Assembly (NCBI RefSeq): GCF_002086485.1
Contig: NZ_MVHF01000065.1
Location: 1-36,588 of the forward strand
DNA length: 36,588 nt
Direction of reading: 5' to 3'
DNA from: Mycobacterium aquaticum
Lineage (GTDB): Bacteria; Actinomycetota; Actinomycetes; Mycobacteriales; Mycobacteriaceae
Shown: positions 33,581 to 36,588 of the stretch, piece after piece
Layout: each line of letters opens with the position of its first letter
Numbering within the stretch: the stretch's first letter is position 1
Translations under genes and position numbers: made by a program
Notes under the pieces: generated by a model
The model's input: only the letters and a program-made list of their open reading frames with translations
What the model was told of the DNA's origin: nothing
The model's database searches: none

Positions 33581-34960
33581 TCAATCCGACAGGCTCTCTA
33601 GCGAGGCGCCCTGTTGCCTGATCCCGAGAAATCCGACGAGCAGACCTGGCACGAGCGCCCCGACCACCGCGCAGTACAACATGAACCCGTAGAAACCATG
33701 CTCAGCCGTCGCATCACCAAGCACCACAACAATGACTGGGCCAAAGATGGCGCCGGTACGGCCTACCCCATCGGCCAAACCCATCGCCCGGGCTCGCAGC
33801 CGGGTCGGATACGCTCCGGCGGTGTAGTTGTACATGCTGTACAGCCACAGCCCCGACCCTGTCCCCACCAACGCCCACCCCACCCACAGCAACGCATCAA
33901 TCTGATGCACGTGCGAGAAGACCCATATGAGCAGGAGCGCTCCGCTGAAGATTCCGGCGCTGAGGCAAACCAGGGTGCGGCGCTCGACCCGCTCGTTGAC
34001 CAACGAAGCTAAAAGCGCGCCGGCGGCGTAACCGGGTCCGTAAATGAGGATGGTGACCAGGAAGAACTGCGGCGCAGCAAAGCCATAGGACTGCATATGC
34101 ACTGCCATGAAGGCTTCGCATCCGAAAATGATTCCGCTGTATCCGAGAATCCATGCGGGGGTGACCACCAGTGTCCTCCGAAGTGATTCACCCCGGAATA
34201 GCTCGCCCAAAGTCACCTGCTCAGTGATGGGCAATACCGGCGGATTCGCTTCGCGTAGATCAGGTTCAGGAAGCTGGCCTCGCTGCCGCTGCACCGCACG
34301 CTCGATCCTTTCGACCACCTGGTTCGCCTCAGTCCACCGGCCCTTGGCCGCAAGCCATCGCGGTGACTCCGGGGCCGCGAGCAACGCGCATGCCGCGACG
34401 ATTGCCGCCACTCCGAGGCCCCAGATGTAGGTGCGATAGTGCTCTGGCACAAGGTAGTGCGCCGCGGCCAAGGCGAGTACCGCCCATAACCCGGTCGTCG
34501 CTTGCGCGCCCGAGGTGATGCGACCGCGAACATCCGGTGGCACAAATTCATTCATGTACACCGCACTGACCACGCACACGAATCCGATGCCGATAGCTTG
34601 CACGAAAGTCGCCATCAAGAGGCCGACGTAGTTGGGAGCCACGGTGCCGCCGACGAGCGTACCCAGCCCGGCGAGCAGGGATCCCCAGACGATGGTCTTC
34701 TTGCGGCCGAACCGGTCTGCGAGGTGTCCCCCGGCGAGTTCGCCGACCACGACACCCAGCCCCAGCTGAACTGCGCTGAGCCAGGCATACTGCAAATGGC
34801 CAAAGTCCTTGGACCACACAAAGATGTACAGGAAGGGAACGTATGCTCCGGCGGCGGTCGTAAGCCCATACGCCATCTGTACAAGCAAGCACGGCCACCA
34901 ATGGATCCGGGCGGAAGGCAGGCGATCCATCCGGGCCGCTATCGCATTGGGCGACAGCAT
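33581..34960 (-). CDS. MFS transporter (sugar/aromatic acid:H+ symporter type)
   Basis: About 459 residues with twelve hydrophobic segments. The family motifs are GGHLADRFGRKKT (MFS motif A, loop 2-3), PPDVRGRITSGAQA after TM4, APESPRWLAAKGRWTEA between TM6 and TM7, and LRARAMGLADGVGRTGAI near TM11. The pattern fits sugar-porter or aromatic-acid symporter importers, not drug exporters. The frame opens to 35095, but its first 45 residues are Gln/Leu-repeat and polar read-through, so ATG 34960 (or 34930) is chosen; no strong ribosome binding site is seen. It lies 430 bp downstream of the SnoaL-like gene on the same strand and could import a substrate of the island. Confidence 0.8.
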   Translation of the reverse strand: MLSPNAIAARMDRLPSARIHWWPCLLVQMAYGLTTAAGAYVPFLYIFVWSKDFGHLQYAWLSAVQLGLGVVVGELAGGHLADRFGRKKTIVWGSLLAGLGTLVGGTVAPNYVGLLMATFVQAIGIGFVCVVSAVYMNEFVPPDVRGRITSGAQATTGLWAVLALAAAHYLVPEHYRTYIWGLGVAAIVAACALLAAPESPRWLAAKGRWTEANQVVERIERAVQRQRGQLPEPDLREANPPVLPITEQVTLGELFRGESLRRTLVVTPAWILGYSGIIFGCEAFMAVHMQSYGFAAPQFFLVTILIYGPGYAAGALLASLVNERVERRTLVCLSAGIFSGALLLIWVFSHVHQIDALLWVGWALVGTGSGLWLYSMYNYTAGAYPTRLRARAMGLADGVGRTGAIFGPVIVVVLGDATAEHGFYGFMLYCAVVGALVPGLLVGFLGIRQQGASLESLSD

Positions 34961-35390
34961 GATCCGTTCCGGATGGAGATCCGCGATCGGAGTGTTGCCT
35001 ATACCACCGGGCTGTCGAATCAAGTGCGTACTCCTGTCGTACTTGTCGGCCTCTGGACCGCCGCGCCCGGGCCGCAGCTGCAACTGCAACTGCAACTGAT
35101 CAGAATTCCGATAGTCTTATTTCTGTATTGCGTCTCAGCTGCGCCGCGTTCAGTCCACGGTGCTGCCGGCCTCACCAATCCTGCGGTGACCGCTGGCGAT
35201 GCATGTCCCCATGCGCACCGGTTACAGGGTGTGGCTTAGTCCCTTAGGACGGTGGGCATTCAAAAGTGGGGTTCCCGGTGAGCCTTCTGTGTCAGCGGTT
35301 CGCTGCAGCGTTGACCATCGCGCAAACTTCACCCACCAGGTGCCAAGGTCGCGGCTGGTTATACACCGACCTAGTTCTCCCCCAACGCGC
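34961..35390. other. Gap between the SnoaL-like and MFS genes
   Basis: About 430 bp containing the hexanucleotide repeat at 35074-35098 and no supported gene. The MFS frame continues open through the repeat but looks non-coding there. The MFS promoter is presumably here; no clear hexamers or ACTAAGCGCTTAGT copy were found. Confidence 0.45.
35074..35098. repeat. Hexanucleotide tandem repeat (GCAACT)
   Basis: One GCAGCT unit followed by three perfect GCAACT units. On the minus strand it would read as alternating Gln-Leu if translated in the upstream extension of the MFS frame. Slippage could alter spacing upstream of the MFS gene. Confidence 0.75.
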
Positions 35391-35813
35391 TTACGTCGCA
35401 GCAGGCAGTTGCTGGTTCAGCTCGTCTGGATTCCAGTACACCGTTTCGCGCTGCACAAGTCCGTCGCGGATCTGATCGACAATGCAGTAGTGCATCACGA
35501 CCCTGGTGCCACCTGGCGCCGCACCTACCCCGCGATAGAGCGCGTGAAGTGCAACTTCACCAGCGACGAACTCGCCGTCACTGAACACGTTGAGATACTC
35601 GTTCTTCGTGTCGGTCATATCGGCGAGCAGCCCTTTCACGAACTCCACGAACTTCTCGCGGCCGACCCGTGGCTCATGCTCGGTGACATCCCGAAAGACA
35701 CAGTCCTCAGCGAGAAAGGTGGAAAATAGCTCAAGGTCGCGTGCCTCCACGGCCGCCTCCACCTGACCCTTGAAGGTTTCCACGGCCGTCCTATTAGGCT
35801 TCATTGATCCCAT
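35391..35813 (-). CDS. SnoaL/NTF2-like protein
   Basis: 140 residues with the cone-shaped NTF2/SnoaL pattern. It runs from the helix FKGQVEAAVEARDLELFSTFLAEDCVFRDVT, through EPRVGREKFVEFVKGLLADMTD, to strands ending VVMHYCIVDQIRDGLVQRETVYWN. Members include polyketide cyclases, hydratases, isomerases and limonene-epoxide-type hydrolases; the sequence does not tell which. ATG 35813 follows GGAG by 5 nt, and upstream starts in the longer frame lack a site. It lies at the right end of the island; site H lies about 275 bp further upstream, far for a normal promoter, so its control is uncertain. Confidence 0.7.
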   Translation of the reverse strand: MGSMKPNRTAVETFKGQVEAAVEARDLELFSTFLAEDCVFRDVTEHEPRVGREKFVEFVKGLLADMTDTKNEYLNVFSDGEFVAGEVALHALYRGVGAAPGGTRVVMHYCIVDQIRDGLVQRETVYWNPDELNQQLPAAT

Positions 35814-36087
35814 TTCATCTCCGTATCGAATTGCCGTTGCCCTTACACCACGACGCATTACGATTTCTGGTCGCGCGCCCCTAAGGCCAAAAACAATCCA
35901 TCCATCGTTATGTTGGGCACGTCATGTGCCAACCCCGTCGGAAAACAGCGGATCCTCGCGAAGACTTCACCTCATGGCAACTCCCCCTCGATTGGTTGAA
36001 AGGGCGATGGCTCGGCTGGACCTGCACTGGACCAGGTGCTCGCATCTCATGGGTCCCAGCGCTGCGATCTCTGTACATACGTTAGGT

Positions 36088-36103
36088 TACTAAGCGCTTG
36101 GTA
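36088..36103. promoter_or_regulatory. Operator-like site H, the most symmetric copy
   Basis: TACTAAGCGCTTGGTA is a 16-bp palindrome with one mismatched pair. It is preceded by ACGTTAGG, similar to the flanks of sites A and D. GGAGG (36110-36114) and a short frame (ATG 36128 to 36175, reading MPADPHGLPGKRRVD) follow on the plus strand, possibly the start of a truncated gene. The SnoaL-like gene lies about 275 bp away on the minus strand. The 373-bp gap (35814-36186) holds no other supported feature. Confidence 0.6.
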
Positions 36104-36186
36104 TCAAGCGGAGGTTTCCCTTACGTGATGCCTGCCGACCCGCACGGTCTACCTGGCAAACGCCGAGTGGACTAGAAGCTTCGGGC

Positions 36187-36588
36187 TTAGACGCGCTCGG
36201 CGGCGGGTAGCGCGGCGAGGATGTCGTTGACGCGGTCGCGGGCGTCGCCGAAGAGCATCTGGGTGTTCTCGCGGAAGAACAGCGGGTTCTGCACGCCGGC
36301 GTAGCCCGAGGCCATGGACCGTTTGAACACGATGACGTTGTCTGCGTTCCACACCGTGAGTACCGGCATACCGGCGATCGGGCTGCCGGGATCCTCGGCC
36401 GCGGCCGGGTTGACGGTGTCGTTGGCGCCGATGACCAGGACCACGGAGGTGCCGTCGAAGTCGTCGTTGATCTCGTCCATTTCCAGCACGATGTCGTAGG
36501 GCACCTTGGCCTCGGCGAGCAACACGTTCATGTGGCCGGGCAGGCGACCGGCGACGGGGTGGATGCCGAAGCGGACGTTGACGCCGCG
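36187..36588 (-). CDS. pntB: NAD(P) transhydrogenase subunit beta (PntB), C-terminal part
   Basis: The last 133 codons of PntB, running off the right edge of the window. The NADP(H)-binding domain III is clear: GVNVRFGIHPVAGRLPGHMNVLLAEAKVPYD at the edge, the acidic loop EMDEINDDF, the VLVIGANDTVNPAA stretch, PVLTVWNADNVIVFKRSMASGYAGVQNPLFF and MLFGDAR at the end. The enzyme couples proton movement across the inner membrane to hydride transfer from NADH to NADP+. It is intact as far as visible and has the high-GC codon use of a core gene, so it probably marks the chromosomal backbone beyond the island. Confidence 0.92.
   Translation of the reverse strand, partial: RGVNVRFGIHPVAGRLPGHMNVLLAEAKVPYDIVLEMDEINDDFDGTSVVLVIGANDTVNPAAAEDPGSPIAGMPVLTVWNADNVIVFKRSMASGYAGVQNPLFFRENTQMLFGDARDRVNDILAALPAAERV

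Overview
The window looks like an accessory segment of a high-GC actinobacterium, most likely Mycobacterium or Mycolicibacterium. Pointers are an MspA-family porin gene, a RelFG-like toxin-antitoxin pair with a leaderless promoter, a biotinyl domain resembling mycobacterial AccA3, many GTG/TTG starts and ATGA/GTGA gene overlaps, and mycobacterial-looking IS3 and IS256 copies. No rRNA, tRNA or CRISPR array was seen. All product names come from reading motifs by eye, without database searches.

Left part (1-14.5 kb) is a mosaic of mobile and poorly characterised DNA. In order it holds: IS21-like end repeats; the TA pair; a two-gene unit of a small membrane protein and a membrane-anchored orphan biotinyl-domain protein; an unknown gene and a plasmid-type hypothetical protein; a porin with two secreted proteins; a decayed IS3 copy carrying a 7-bp tandem repeat and cut off by an IS256 element; a Bcr/CflA-type exporter; a pair of overlapping small unknown genes; two divergent TetR regulators; and the tail of another decayed IS3 transposase.

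Right part (14.5-35.8 kb) is a large catabolic island. Minus-strand operon 1 (19.9 down to 14.5 kb) encodes an acyl-CoA synthetase, an acyl-CoA dehydrogenase, two SDRs and an acetoacetate-decarboxylase-like protein. Minus-strand operon 2 (30.0 down to 20.2 kb) encodes an aldehyde dehydrogenase, a muconolactone-isomerase-like protein, an M19 dipeptidase-like protein, an amine oxidase, an SDR, a cupin, a CrtI/PYROXD2-like oxidoreductase, an APC permease and a DapD-like acyltransferase. Divergent from it are a second APC permease and a luciferase-like monooxygenase; an MFS transporter and a SnoaL-like protein follow on the minus strand. The gene set suggests uptake of an amine or amino-acid-like compound, amine and aldehyde oxidation, CoA activation and beta-oxidation-like degradation. 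The substrate cannot be read from the sequence.

The most striking signal is a near-palindromic motif close to ACTAAGCGCTTAGT, found at eight places (about 3.78, 11.97, 13.26, 14.33, 20.05, 30.08, 30.30 and 36.09 kb). Most lie in front of the catabolic transcription units, one TetR gene and two unknown units, so they probably mark one TetR-type regulon across the island. The right edge enters the 3' end of pntB, which is probably the chromosomal backbone.
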